NCBI GenBank assembly: GCA_947589385.1
Contig: CANPZW010000002.1
Location: 94,627-158,626 of the forward strand
Direction: 5' to 3'
DNA from: an uncultured Clostridia bacterium
GTDB taxonomy: Bacteria > Bacillota > Clostridia > Christensenellales > Borkfalkiaceae
Length of the DNA: 64,000 nt
Shown here: positions 1 to 9,291 of the stretch, piece by piece
Layout of the letters: each line of letters opens with the position of its first letter
Position numbering within the stretch: position 1 is the stretch's first letter
Notes under the pieces: model-generated
What the model saw: only the letters and a program-made list of their open reading frames with translations
What the model was told of the DNA's origin: nothing
Database searches by the model: none
Translations under genes and position numbers: made by a program

Positions 1-1765
1 TGGGCACTTCCACGCTGCCTATCTGGCGCATGCGTTTTTTGCCCTCTTTCTGCTTTTCGAGAAGTTTTTTCTTGCGGGTGATGTCGCCGCCGTAGCACTT
101 GGCGAGCACGTCTTTGCGCATTGCCTTAACCGTTTCCCTTGCAATTATCTTGCCGCCTATCGCCGCCTGTACGGGGATTTCGAAAAGCTGGCGCGGAATC
201 GCTTCCTTTAAATTTTCGCAGAGCATTCTGCCGCGCGGATAAGCGCTGTCCTCGTGCACTATCATAGACAACGCGTCGCACACTTCGCCGTTTAAAAGTA
301 TATCCATTTTTACAAGCTTGCTCTTTTCGTAGCCTATCAGCTCGTAGTCGAAACTTGCGTAACCGCGCGTGCGGGACTTTATCGAATCAAAGAAATCGAA
401 GATTATTTCGTTAAGCGGCAGGTTGTATTCAAGCCGCACTCTCGACTTGTCCAAATAGGTCATTTGCAGGAACGTACCGCGTTTTTCGCGGCACAAATCC
501 ATTATCTGCCCCAAATAATCGGGCGGGGAATAGATATCCGCTTTGACTATCGGCTCCTCTATGTGTTCGATTTCGGATACGGGCGGCAGGTGGGAAGGAT
601 TATCCACGTAAACCTCCTCCCCGTCCGTCTTAATGACCTTATAACTTACGGAAGGCGCCGTCGTGATTATTTCAAGCCCGAACTCCCTTTCAAGCCTTTC
701 CTGAATAATCTCCATATGCAAAAGCCCCAAAAACCCGCAGCGGAAACCGAAGCCGAGGGCGACAGAGCTGTCCGCCTCGAACAGAAGCGAAGCGTCGTTA
801 AGCTGTAATTTCAGAAGGGCGTCTTTAAGGTCGTTGAATTTACTGCCGTCGAGGGGGTATATTCCGCAGAAAACCACGCTTTGCACCTTTTTATAACCGG
901 GCAGAGGTTGTGCGGCGGGGCGCGAAGGATTGATTACGGTGTCGCCGACAGCCACGTCCTGAATGGATTTTATCGAAGCCGCAATATACCCGACTTCTCC
1001 CGCGGAAAGAATGTCCTTGGGAACAAGCGCAGGATTGAAAGCCCCCACTTCCACCACTTCGTATTCCTTATCGGAACGGAAGGTTTTAATTCTGTCGCCG
1101 CTTTTAACCGAGCCGTCCTTTATCCGCACAAAAAGTATTACGCCCTTGTAATTGTCGTAATAGCTGTCGAAAATAAGCGCTTTCAAAGGGGCGTTTTCGT
1201 CGCCCTGCGGCGCGGGAAAGTATTTAACGACGTCTTCGAGGACCTCGCCTATGTTTATGCCCTCCTTGGCTGAAACGAGGGGCGCGTAAGACGCGTCAAG
1301 ACCTATAACTTCCTCTATTTCCTTTTTAGCCTCTTCGGGGCGGGCGGAGGGCAAATCTATTTTATTTATCACGGGCAGGATTTCAAGGTTGTTTTCAAGC
1401 GCAAGATAGACGTTTGCAAGCGTCTGTGCTTCTACCCCCTGCGTGGCGTCAACAATTAAAATCGCGCCCTCGCACGCGGCAAGCGAACGCGACACTTCGT
1501 ACGTAAAATCCACATGCCCCGGAGTGTCTATTAAGTTAAATTCATATTCTTTGCCGTCGGAAGCCTTGTAATACATACGCACGGGCGCAAGTTTAATGGT
1601 TATGCCGCGCTCCCTCTCTATATCCATGGAATCGAGTAGCTGGGCTTCCATATCCCTTTCCGAAACCTGCCCCGTACTCTCCATAAGCCTGTCGGCAAGA
1701 GTGGATTTACCGTGGTCTATATGCGCTATTATGCAGAAATTGCGAATGTTTTCCTTTTTGCCCAT
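1..1765 (-). CDS. lepA: Elongation factor 4 (LepA), 3' end cut by window edge
   Basis: Ribosome-associated translational GTPase that back-translocates or remodels stalled ribosomes in the cytoplasm. The reading frame runs from ATG at 1765 to the window edge, 588 codons. It starts [20 protein letters not shown], a G1 P-loop (AHIDHGKST), followed by the switch regions ([16 protein letters not shown]) and G4 (NKIDLP). The far end reads GSVEVP, close to the usual C-terminus, so about a dozen residues are missing outside the window. The start follows a consensus promoter with only 6 nt between the -10 box and ATG and no Shine-Dalgarno, so the mRNA is predicted leaderless. Family assignment is secure from the full GTPase core and the LepA-type C-terminal half. 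Confidence 0.96.
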   Translation of the reverse strand, partial: MGKKENIRNFCIIAHIDHGKSTLADRLMESTGQVSERDMEAQLLDSMDIERERGITIKLAPVRMYYKASDGKEYEFNLIDTPGHVDFTYEVSRSLAACEGAILIVDATQGVEAQTLANVYLALENNLEILPVINKIDLPSARPEEAKKEIEEVIGLDASYAPLVSAKEGINIGEVLEDVVKYFPAPQGDENAPLKALIFDSYYDNYKGVILFVRIKDGSVKSGDRIKTFRSDKEYEVVEVGAFNPALVPKDILSAGEVGYIAASIKSIQDVAVGDTVINPSRPAAQPLPGYKKVQSVVFCGIYPLDGSKFNDLKDALLKLQLNDASLLFEADSSVALGFGFRCGFLGLLHMEIIQERLEREFGLEIITTAPSVSYKVIKTDGEEVYVDNPSHLPPVSEIEHIEEPIVKADIYSPPDYLGQIMDLCREKRGTFLQMTYLDKSRVRLEYNLPLNEIIFDFFDSIKSRTRGYASFDYELIGYEKSKLVKMDILLNGEVCDALSMIVHEDSAYPRGRMLCENLKEAIPRQLFEIPVQAAIGGKIIARETVKAMRKDVLAKCYGGDITRKKKLLEKQKEGKKRMRQIGSVEVP

Positions 1766-1771
1766 GACTAT

Positions 1772-1800
1772 ATTATATAAAAATTGCGAATTTTTGGCAA
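1772..1800 (-). promoter_or_regulatory. lepA promoter abutting the start codon
   Basis: On the minus strand, TTGCCA (1795-1800), 17 bp, then TATAAT (1772-1777). The lepA ATG begins 6 nt after the -10 box, so transcription should start at or next to the A of ATG. Confidence 0.8.
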
Positions 1801-1830
1801 GGAAAAAGCGGGGCGTAAGCGAATATAATG

Positions 1831-1859
1831 TTGACAAAGATATGTTTCAATGATAAAAT
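1831..1859 (+). promoter_or_regulatory. SigA-type promoter of the 1890 gene
   Basis: TTGACA (1831-1836), 17 bp, TAAAAT (1854-1859). The downstream ATG at 1890 is preceded by GGAGG at 1880-1884, so this gene has an ordinary short leader with a ribosome binding site. Confidence 0.8.
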
Positions 1860-1889
1860 ACACGTATAATTTCAAAAACGGAGGTAATT

Positions 1890-3146
1890 ATGGACGAAAT
1901 GACGCGCTTACAGCGCAAACTTATACCTGTAAACATAGTGGTTATGGTCCTTGCACTTGTAGCGGCGATAAGTATTCTTGTTGCGCCGCTGCTCACGGTG
2001 GATGTGGGTACGGTTGCCGCAGAAATCGCAAAAATGCAGCAAAGCAGTGCGGACGATTCGGAGAACGGCTCTCCCGAATTTTCGGCTGATTACTTTAAAA
2101 CCATTGCGGAATGTCTTAACGGCACTACTTTAAGTTTTTCCACCGTTTCTCTCGCAAAGACGGCTTTTTCGGACGCGCCCGCGGAGGCGGTGACGCAGGT
2201 AGTAGCCGGAGAGATAAAAAAATCGGAGGATAAAATTGTTGCGGGGGTTGCCGTGCAAATGCTGCCGCAACTTATAGAAAGCGGCGAATTGGACGTAGAT
2301 ATCGACGTGGAAAATATAGACGTCGAAGCGGTTATGGATAAGTTCGACAACGTTTTGAAAGCGGGTATCGAAGAAAGCGACGGTGCAATCAATGAGCTTG
2401 TGGATGAAATACGCAAACAAGCGGTATCTGCCGACGGTCAACCGCTCATAGACGAGCAATACCAGGACGAAATTGCAGACACAATCAAGGAACTTTACCG
2501 GCAAGCCAAAGACGTAGTAGGTGATGAAGAACTTACCATGGAATCGTTTATATGCATTACGATATCCAAGCTGATGAACGAAAACGGCGGCGTCAATCCG
2601 AATGCCCGCGCGGCTTCCAAACCCCTTTTCATTGCCGACGACGGCAACGACGCAAATCCCGAACCGCAAGCTCCTTCCGAAAATACCAACGACGGTATAT
2701 ATACCACGTACGAGGACCTTTTGGGCGGGATTTTGAGCAGTTCGGGCGGCGAGGGACAGTCCGACCCCACGGAAGAGCTCAACTCGACAATAAACCAATT
2801 CAAGCCGTTTATGCAGATAGCGGTTTACGCTATGTTCGGGTTTGCGGGAATATGGCTGATACTTTTCGTATTTGCTTGTATTCACCTCTTCTTGAAAAAT
2901 AAGCGTTTTACAATGTGGTACGTTAAATTATTCGGCTTCTATCCCTGTCTTATCTTCGGCGTTCTGCCGCTTATCGGCGGAATGACAGCAGGCTTGCTGT
3001 TTGCCGACGCGCCCTTAAATATAGCGGCTATTATCGGCGCAATCTCCTCGCTGACCTGGATAAGCGGCGCATGCTACCTGGCGCTTTGGATTGTTTCGGT
3101 TTTCTGGGCGTTCCCCATAAAGCGCAGGATACGCGACATATCGTAA
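1890..3146 (+). CDS. Uncharacterised membrane protein with large extracytoplasmic domain
   Basis: 418 residues; I do not recognise the family. There is one hydrophobic helix near the N-terminus (about residues 14-36), then about 280 acidic, Asp/Glu/Ser-rich residues that should lie outside the membrane, then three or four closely spaced helices over the last 115 residues. The acidic region contains repeated D-I-D-V-E patterns and reads as helical. It has its own promoter and a GGAGG ribosome binding site, and it ends before a 14-bp hairpin, so it is probably monocistronic. It diverges from lepA. No catalytic motif or signal-peptidase site is visible; the first helix looks like an anchor rather than a cleaved signal. 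Confidence 0.8.
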   Translation: MDEMTRLQRKLIPVNIVVMVLALVAAISILVAPLLTVDVGTVAAEIAKMQQSSADDSENGSPEFSADYFKTIAECLNGTTLSFSTVSLAKTAFSDAPAEAVTQVVAGEIKKSEDKIVAGVAVQMLPQLIESGELDVDIDVENIDVEAVMDKFDNVLKAGIEESDGAINELVDEIRKQAVSADGQPLIDEQYQDEIADTIKELYRQAKDVVGDEELTMESFICITISKLMNENGGVNPNARAASKPLFIADDGNDANPEPQAPSENTNDGIYTTYEDLLGGILSSSGGEGQSDPTEELNSTINQFKPFMQIAVYAMFGFAGIWLILFVFACIHLFLKNKRFTMWYVKLFGFYPCLIFGVLPLIGGMTAGLLFADAPLNIAAIIGAISSLTWISGACYLALWIVSVFWAFPIKRRIRDIS

Positions 3147-3172
3147 AATCATAATTTCAAGCGGTCATTTGA

Positions 3173-3206
3173 AAGCCGCCGCGGCGTCAAAACGCCGCGG
3201 CGGCTT
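3173..3206. terminator. GC-rich hairpin after the 1890 gene
   Basis: Perfect 14-bp stem (3173-3186 with 3193-3206) and a 6-nt loop. It lies 26 nt after the stop codon. There is no long T tract, so termination would depend on the stem. Confidence 0.6.
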
Positions 3207-3314
3207 ATGCTTTACTCACTTAGATTTTAAAACTTCAACTTATATTGAAAGCATAAAACAGAATTTAATTCTTATTTATGCGCATATATCTTTACATCTA
3301 TACTAATATATCTT

Positions 3315-4886
3315 TTACATCAGCGGACTTACGACGCGCAGAACGGCAGTTGCAAACTTCACGAAAATATTGCGTTTTTCGGGCGGTCTTTCGGGGTTTG
3401 CGGCGAATATCTCGTTGAAATCGGCTTCCGCCGCATTCATTGCCACTTTGTCGTCGGTATATACTCCGTTGTCAAATTCCTGATAGAACGACCGCATGTC
3501 CATATTCACCGAACCGACGGTCAGACTGTTTTCCGTTAAAGTCACCTTGCTGTGCAAAAATGTGTTTTTGGCGTAGAAAATTTTAACTCCGCACTTTTGC
3601 AGGCGGTCGGCGTTGGAACGCGTTACAAGATATATGAAAGGATAATCGGGCACGGCGGGAAGAGCAATTCTTACATCCACGCCATTCTGCGCCTTTTCTT
3701 TCAGCATTTTGAAAAGCTTTCCGTCGGGAATCAAATAGGGCGTCATTATATAAAGCTTTTCCTGCGCGCCCTTAATGACGTTTTCATATACACCGCGGCA
3801 GAGCGCTTCTTTAATTTCGGGCCCGCCCCCATAGGGAACAACGTTGGATACGTTCGGCGTTTTTACGTAATTATTCAGATATTTGGCGAAATCGGTTTTT
3901 TCACGGGCGGCGAACTCCCACTGCCTTAAAAAACACAGGCTTAAACCGTCAACCGCCGCGCCTTCAAGCCGAAGTCCCGCGTCCTTCCAGCGCGCACCCT
4001 GCGCCTTACGGTAATTTATGCAGTCGTCGGCAATGTTGCAGCCGCCGACGTAACCGTATTTTCCGTCTATTACGACGATTTTTCTGTGGTCGCGGAAGTT
4101 CAGTCCGAAGCTGAAAAGGGTTAAAAGCTTTGCAAACACTTTGAATTTTATGCCCGCGCTTTTTATGCGCTTTTTAGTTTCGCCCCTTAAAACGCCCTGG
4201 CTGCCCACGTCGTCGCAGAGGAATCTGACCTCCACGCCCTCCGCCGCCTTGCGGGAAAGCACTTCGATAAGCTTTTCCAAAAGCCGCCCCTCGGAAACGA
4301 TGAAGTATTCCATAAATATGAAATGTTCGGCTTTTTCAAGGTCGGCAACCATCTCAGTAAACAACGGCGCGGCGTCGTGGAAATATTTCAAATCCGTACC
4401 GTCGTACGGAATATATCCGCCTTTATCGCGTATATATTCGCAGTCGCAAAGGACCGTCGCCGAGTTGCCGTTGACTGAAAATTTACCTATGCAACCTTCC
4501 GAACGTGCGAAGATTTTGGAATATCTTCGCCTTTTAAAGCCGTAACATATACGTTTATCGGCAAGAAAATATACGATATAACCGCAGCCGAATGAAACCG
4601 CGAATAAAACCAGCCAACTGAACTTAGCCTGCGGGTCGCGTTCGAAAATGAGCGCGTGTATGGCGGAAAGAAGAGTCAACGCCAACGAAACATAGAAAAA
4701 AATTTTCGACACGAACGACAAGAACGCGTACAAACAAGCGAGCACGGCAAGCTGTAAAACGATACAGAAGTCGGTGAAAAGCGCCTTGGCTCCCGTGGGG
4801 AAATCCACCCAACGCTTATGTATGCTTTTAATCTTCCCTGCGCCGTCGGCGGAAGCCCGCCGTACGGATATTTCGGTTTCTTCCAT
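3315..4886 (-). CDS. cls: Cardiolipin synthase (phospholipase D family)
   Basis: Condenses two phosphatidylglycerol molecules into cardiolipin at the membrane. From ATG 4886 it is 523 residues, the usual size. Three N-terminal hydrophobic segments precede two PLD catalytic repeats: HRKIVVIDG followed by GGCNIAD, and LHSKVTLTENSLTVGSVNMD, both with the HxK(x4)D core. A longer frame opens at a TTG at 4946, but this lies upstream of the promoter and inside a terminator hairpin. I therefore take the ATG, which sits 10 nt after a TATAAT box with no ribosome binding site. The paralogue type (Cls versus another PLD synthase) cannot be settled, but the two-HKD membrane layout fits Cls. Confidence 0.93.
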   Translation of the reverse strand: MEETEISVRRASADGAGKIKSIHKRWVDFPTGAKALFTDFCIVLQLAVLACLYAFLSFVSKIFFYVSLALTLLSAIHALIFERDPQAKFSWLVLFAVSFGCGYIVYFLADKRICYGFKRRRYSKIFARSEGCIGKFSVNGNSATVLCDCEYIRDKGGYIPYDGTDLKYFHDAAPLFTEMVADLEKAEHFIFMEYFIVSEGRLLEKLIEVLSRKAAEGVEVRFLCDDVGSQGVLRGETKKRIKSAGIKFKVFAKLLTLFSFGLNFRDHRKIVVIDGKYGYVGGCNIADDCINYRKAQGARWKDAGLRLEGAAVDGLSLCFLRQWEFAAREKTDFAKYLNNYVKTPNVSNVVPYGGGPEIKEALCRGVYENVIKGAQEKLYIMTPYLIPDGKLFKMLKEKAQNGVDVRIALPAVPDYPFIYLVTRSNADRLQKCGVKIFYAKNTFLHSKVTLTENSLTVGSVNMDMRSFYQEFDNGVYTDDKVAMNAAEADFNEIFAANPERPPEKRNIFVKFATAVLRVVSPLM

Positions 4887-4896
4887 AGTCTTTTTT

Positions 4897-4925
4897 ATTA
4901 TAACCCAACAGTATCTAAAAGGCAA
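4897..4925 (-). promoter_or_regulatory. cls promoter with very short leader
   Basis: Minus strand: TTGCCT (4920-4925), 17 bp, TATAAT (4897-4902). The cls ATG starts 10 nt after the -10 box, predicting a leader of only about 3-4 nt. Confidence 0.75.
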
Positions 4926-4934
4926 GTGTTTTTT

Positions 4935-4960
4935 AAAACGCCGCAAGTATGCGGCGTTTT
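4935..4960. terminator. Terminator after the MBL-fold gene
   Basis: Perfect 11-bp stem with A4 and T4 flanks inside it (4935-4945 with 4950-4960) and a 4-nt loop. It begins directly after the stop codon of the 4962-6524 gene and abuts the -35 box of cls. Confidence 0.8.
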
Positions 4961-4961
4961 G

Positions 4962-6524
4962 TCATAAATTTCTGTAATTTTTAAACCACTCGGTTTCGGT
5001 TAAAGATTCAAAAGAATTGCCGCACCAAAGTTTTACGTTTCCAACTGTACCCTGACCGGCGGCGCGTAATTCCAAAAGAAATACAATGTTGCCGTTAAGC
5101 GGCTCGTATTCCCACTTTTTCTCGGCGAATTTGCCGTCCGCGTCAAGCTCGGGCAGTTCCGTCGCCTGACCCGTACAATAGATTTTATCGGTGTATTTCA
5201 GTATTCTTTCAAGCGATTGCCTGTACGGGAAAGTGTTGAAGTTGTTCAAAGTGTATTCGGGCGAACCCGCGCAGCAACTTACCGCAACGAACTTCGGTTT
5301 TATCGAGCTTAGCAGCTTTTCGGACGAGGACGTTCCCGAACCGTGGTGACCCGCCTTATAAAAATCGACTTCGGGCAGCACGTCGTATTCCGATTTACTG
5401 TTGGAAGGATGCGAATAGTATTCAACAAGGCGCTCCTCCCCTTCTTTTTCGAGGTCGCCCGTGAACAGAAAATTATGCCTGTCCTTGCCTACGTCCTTCG
5501 TAAAAAGAGTAACTACGGAGTGATTGTTTTCGTCGTTATTATCCGTGTTGTAATAATAGTAGTTGTACAGGATGTTCATTGATAGCGTCCTGCCGCCGTC
5601 CAACCAGAATTGCCGCTTTGCGCCGTCAGTTTCGTTATAGCACTGCCCCGCGGTGAAAACCTTTGTTCCGTTTTCTTTCAGATAGTTTTCCGCTTCCTTG
5701 AAACCGCCGTAAACCGTATTGGGCTTACTTTCGTTCGCAAGCTTATCTTTTTTGACGTTGTCGAACCTTATCAGCGTATCCACGCCGTACCTGTATAGCA
5801 CTCCCGTGCGGCTTTCGCCTTTTGATTTTCCCGCAAAAGCGGCTATATGGTCCTGGTCGGCGTGGGTCGCTATAACGTATTCGAGCCTGCCGTCCGACAC
5901 GTAATTATCAAGATAAGAACATATAAGCTCCGCGCTCTCCGCGCGCGAACCCGCATCAATGAGAATATCTTTATCCGCAGCTTTTATGTAGATACTGTCC
6001 CCCGCGTATTTGCCCAAATCGATGATATGTATTGAAAATTCCGCCTGCGCTATGTCCTCTTGGGCGACAAACAGATTTTTATCGAAGCCGCATGCCGAAC
6101 ATATCCCGTCCTCGCCGTAAAGGTGGCTGCCCGTAGCGGGGATTATCTCTTCCTCGCGCTTACTGCAAGTTTCGCAGGCGCGGAATTTAAAGCCTGTTTT
6201 CACGCACGTGGGTTCTGTTTCCATCTGCCATTCGCCCCAACTGTGGCTGCCCGTAGCGGGGATTATCTCTTCCTCGCGCTTGCCGCAAGTTTCGCAGGCG
6301 CGGAATTTAAACCCCGTTTTCACGCACGTAGGTTCTGTTTCCGTCTGCCATTCGCCCCAACTGTGTTCGCCCAAACCCAAATAAATATGAAAGACGTCTG
6401 GGCGGAAATACCATAGCGCCGCCGTTCCGAATATTATTAAAACAAGCAACAGAACGACAAATAACGCAAGCACGGGGTGCTTTTTTGCGTTTTTCGCCGT
6501 CCTTTTAAAATTACCTTTCGACAT
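4962..6524 (-). CDS. Membrane-anchored metallo-beta-lactamase-fold protein with Cys-rich repeats
   Basis: About 520 residues. A basic N-terminus and one transmembrane helix are followed by two and a half copies of a module with the pattern HSWGEW...C-x9-C-x2-C...ATGSH, then an MBL-fold hydrolase. The hydrolase has the metal motif THADQDH and later FTGDLE and KAGHHGSG, as in ComEC/Rec2-type extracellular MBL proteins. The enzyme should sit outside the membrane; the substrate is unknown. The Cys/His module resembles repeats seen in many clostridial surface proteins and could bind a metal. The start chosen is ATG 6524 behind GGCGG; a GTG at 6542 overlapping the valS stop is the alternative. It lies directly after valS and probably shares its transcript. 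Confidence 0.82.
   Translation of the reverse strand: MSKGNFKRTAKNAKKHPVLALFVVLLLVLIIFGTAALWYFRPDVFHIYLGLGEHSWGEWQTETEPTCVKTGFKFRACETCGKREEEIIPATGSHSWGEWQMETEPTCVKTGFKFRACETCSKREEEIIPATGSHLYGEDGICSACGFDKNLFVAQEDIAQAEFSIHIIDLGKYAGDSIYIKAADKDILIDAGSRAESAELICSYLDNYVSDGRLEYVIATHADQDHIAAFAGKSKGESRTGVLYRYGVDTLIRFDNVKKDKLANESKPNTVYGGFKEAENYLKENGTKVFTAGQCYNETDGAKRQFWLDGGRTLSMNILYNYYYYNTDNNDENNHSVVTLFTKDVGKDRHNFLFTGDLEKEGEERLVEYYSHPSNSKSEYDVLPEVDFYKAGHHGSGTSSSEKLLSSIKPKFVAVSCCAGSPEYTLNNFNTFPYRQSLERILKYTDKIYCTGQATELPELDADGKFAEKKWEYEPLNGNIVFLLELRAAGQGTVGNVKLWCGNSFESLTETEWFKNYRNL
6121..6360. repeat. Two tandem 120-bp repeats in the MBL-fold gene
   Basis: Bases 6121-6240 and 6241-6360 are almost identical and exactly 120 bp apart. 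They encode two 40-residue Cys/His modules. The few differences are scattered, which suggests a recent duplication or ongoing conversion. Confidence 0.95.
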
Positions 6525-6538
6525 ATTCCGCCGCCCTG

Positions 6539-9154
6539 TCACAGGCTTTTGAGCTGTTCCAAAATCTTTTCGCGCATGGCGATGTATTTATCCAGCTTCG
6601 CCCTTTCATCGTCGATAAGCTTTTTGGGCGCTTTTGACATAAAGCCCTGATTATTCAGCTTTCCGTCCGCACGGCGTATTTCGTCCGTAACCTTTTCAAG
6701 CTCGGAAGAAAGCCTTTCGCGTTCCTTATCGATATCGACAAGCTCGCCCATAGGGATAAACACAGTGCCTATATGCAAAACCTTGGCAACAGACTTTTCG
6801 CCCGCTTCCGCGCCGTCGTTTATAAAAGTAATATCCTTAGCGCCCGCAAGCTTCAAAATACTTTCGCGGTTGGCGGATATAAGCCGCTTGCTCTCCGTAA
6901 GAATAAGCAAACTTACTTTTTTGGAAGGCGGGCAGCCCAGCTCCGTCTTTGCGGCGCGGACCGCCTTGATTATATCCATTACCCCCTCGAACGCCTGGGC
7001 GTCCTTTTTATAGGTCAGGCGGGAATTATAGCGGGGATAGTCCTTTAACATAATAGTGCCCGAAGCGCCCGGAAGTTCGCGGTAAATTTCATCCGTTATA
7101 AACGGTACGAAAGGATGCAGAAGTTTAAGCGTGTTTTCCAGAACGAACGTCAATACCGAAAGCGCCGCGTCCTTTTTGCCTTCGTCCTCGCCGTAAAGGG
7201 CGGGTTTGGAAAGCTCTATATACCAATCGCAGAAATCGGACCACGTAAAGTCGTACAAAATCTGGCATGCCACGCCCAGCTCGAACTTATTTAACGTAAG
7301 AGTCACGTCGCGGATGACCGATTGCAGCTTCGAAATAATCCATTTGTCCGCCGCGCACAGCTTTACTTCCGAAAGAGGCTTGACCTTCCTGCCTTCCGCA
7401 TTGCCGATAACGAAGCGGCTGGCGTTCCAAATCTTGTTCATAAAGTTGGAGCACGCTTCCACCTTTGCGTCGGAATAACGGGTGTCGTTGCCCGGCGCTA
7501 CTCCCTGCAAAAGCGAAAAACGCAGACTGTCCGCGCCGTATTTATCTATTACGTCCAACGGATCTACGCCGTTACCGAGGCTTTTGGACATCTTGCGCCC
7601 CTTTTCATCGCGGACAAGACCGTGCATAAGCACGTCGCGGAAGGGAACTTTGCGCATATGTTCGAGCCCCGAAAAAATCATACGGGCAACCCAGAAGAAA
7701 ATTATGTCATATCCCGTAACGAGGACGTCTGTAGGATAGAAATATTCCAAATCGGGGGTATCGTCGGGGTAGCCGAGGGTCGAAAAAGGCCACAGCGCCG
7801 AGGAAAACCAGGTGTCGAGGACGTCTTCGTCCTGTTTAAGCTTCGAACTTCCGCACTCAGGACAAACTGCGGGGTCTTGTTTTTCGCAAATTTCTTTGCC
7901 ACAGTCCTCGCAATACCACACGGGTATGCGATGTCCCCACCAAAGCTGGCGGGAAATGCACCAATCCTTGACGTTTTCCATCCAATTATAATAGGTCTTT
8001 GCAAAACGTTCGGGTACGAAAGTTACCTTTTTGTCCATCACCGCGTCTATCGCGGGGCGGGCGAGAGGTTCCATTTTGACGAACCACTGTTTGGAAACTA
8101 TCGGCTCTACGGTAGAGCCGCAGCGGTAGCAATGTCCGACGTTATGGGTATGCGGCTGCACTTTGACGAGAAGTCCGCTTTCTTCGAGGTCTTTGACAAG
8201 CTGTTTCCTACATTCGTAGCGGTCAAGCCCGCAGTATTTGCCCGCACCCTCGTTCATAGTTCCGTCGTCGTTCATTATTCTTACGACGGGCAGGTTATGC
8301 CTTAAACCAACTTCGAAGTCGTTGGGGTCGTGCGCGGGAGTAATTTTTACCACGCCCGTGCCGAATTCCATGTCCGCATGTTCGTCGCCGACAATGGGGA
8401 TAAGTTTGTTTACGACGGGCAGGATAACGTTTTTGCCTATCAAATGCTTATACCGCTTGTCCTTGGGGTTGACAGCGACGGCAGTGTCGCCGAAAAGGGT
8501 TTCCGGACGGGTCGTAGCGACTTCAAGAAAGAAATTCTCGCCCTCGACGAAGTATTTTATGTGCCAGAAGTTACCCGATTCCTCGGCGTATTCCACCTCC
8601 GCGTCCGAAAGCGCGGTTTTACAGCAGGGGCACCAGTTTATAATGCGGTCGCCCCGATAAATCAAGCCCTTTTTGTATAGGTTTACGAAAACTTCCCTTA
8701 CCGCTTTGGAGCATTTTTCGTCCATTGTAAAGGTAAGGCGCGACCAGTCGCAGGAAGAACCTAATTTTCTCAACTGGTCGCATATTCTCCCCGCGTACTT
8801 TTCTTTCCACTTCCAAGCGCGTTCGAGAAATCCCTCGCGCCCGACGTCGGCTTTCGTTAGCCCTTCCTTTTTCATATCCTCAACGATTTTAAGCTCGGTG
8901 GCGATAGACGCGTGGTCCGTGCCCGGCAGCCAAAGGGTGCAATACCCCTGCATACGCTTGAAACGCACTATCGTGTCCTGCAAAGTTTCGTCCATGGCGT
9001 GCCCCATATGCAGCTGCCCTGTGATGTTGGGCGGCGGCATCATGACCGTGAAGGGGACTTTTTTATCGTCCCGCACCGCTTTGAAACAGCCGGATTCCTC
9101 CCATTCCCTGTACAGCTTGTCCTCGAAGCTCTTCGGATTGTACTTCTTTTCCAT
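6539..9154 (-). CDS. valS: Valyl-tRNA synthetase
   Basis: Charges tRNA-Val with valine in the cytoplasm. 871 residues, normal length. The class I signatures are present: PPNITGQLHMGHA (the HIGH region) near residue 40 and GRKMSKSLGN (KMSKS). The CP1 editing domain, the zinc-ligand pairs (CYRCG; CEDCG...CPECG) and the C-terminal coiled-coil arm (DIDKERERLSSELEKV) can be seen. The leader is only about 50 nt, too short for a T-box riboswitch, so regulation must differ from the usual clostridial valS. The MBL-fold gene follows with overlapping or adjacent signals. Confidence 0.98.
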   Translation of the reverse strand: MEKKYNPKSFEDKLYREWEESGCFKAVRDDKKVPFTVMMPPPNITGQLHMGHAMDETLQDTIVRFKRMQGYCTLWLPGTDHASIATELKIVEDMKKEGLTKADVGREGFLERAWKWKEKYAGRICDQLRKLGSSCDWSRLTFTMDEKCSKAVREVFVNLYKKGLIYRGDRIINWCPCCKTALSDAEVEYAEESGNFWHIKYFVEGENFFLEVATTRPETLFGDTAVAVNPKDKRYKHLIGKNVILPVVNKLIPIVGDEHADMEFGTGVVKITPAHDPNDFEVGLRHNLPVVRIMNDDGTMNEGAGKYCGLDRYECRKQLVKDLEESGLLVKVQPHTHNVGHCYRCGSTVEPIVSKQWFVKMEPLARPAIDAVMDKKVTFVPERFAKTYYNWMENVKDWCISRQLWWGHRIPVWYCEDCGKEICEKQDPAVCPECGSSKLKQDEDVLDTWFSSALWPFSTLGYPDDTPDLEYFYPTDVLVTGYDIIFFWVARMIFSGLEHMRKVPFRDVLMHGLVRDEKGRKMSKSLGNGVDPLDVIDKYGADSLRFSLLQGVAPGNDTRYSDAKVEACSNFMNKIWNASRFVIGNAEGRKVKPLSEVKLCAADKWIISKLQSVIRDVTLTLNKFELGVACQILYDFTWSDFCDWYIELSKPALYGEDEGKKDAALSVLTFVLENTLKLLHPFVPFITDEIYRELPGASGTIMLKDYPRYNSRLTYKKDAQAFEGVMDIIKAVRAAKTELGCPPSKKVSLLILTESKRLISANRESILKLAGAKDITFINDGAEAGEKSVAKVLHIGTVFIPMGELVDIDKERERLSSELEKVTDEIRRADGKLNNQGFMSKAPKKLIDDERAKLDKYIAMREKILEQLKSL

Positions 9155-9209
9155 ATTATACGACCTCTGAATTTTGAATAGCTCTTTAAAATAGACGATA
9201 TACAGAGAT

Positions 9210-9239
9210 ATTATAGCTTAACGCATTGCAAGTTGTCAA
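9210..9239 (-). promoter_or_regulatory. valS promoter
   Basis: Minus strand: TTGACA (9234-9239), 18 bp, TATAAT (9210-9215). ATG is 55 nt downstream. The region also faces the divergent ABC importer genes, whose own promoter I could not define with confidence. Confidence 0.75.
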
Positions 9240-9291
9240 ACCAAACGGCGGTACGCATAGAATGTATTATTAAATTTTTAAGGAGCTTTAT

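Noticed and set aside
7322..8305. 327-codon plus-strand frame
   Set aside because: It lies wholly inside valS on the other strand and encodes no recognisable protein.
9155..9291. T-box riboswitch before valS or TPP riboswitch before the importer
   Set aside because: The gap is only 137 bp, too short for either together with two promoters, and neither conserved core is present.
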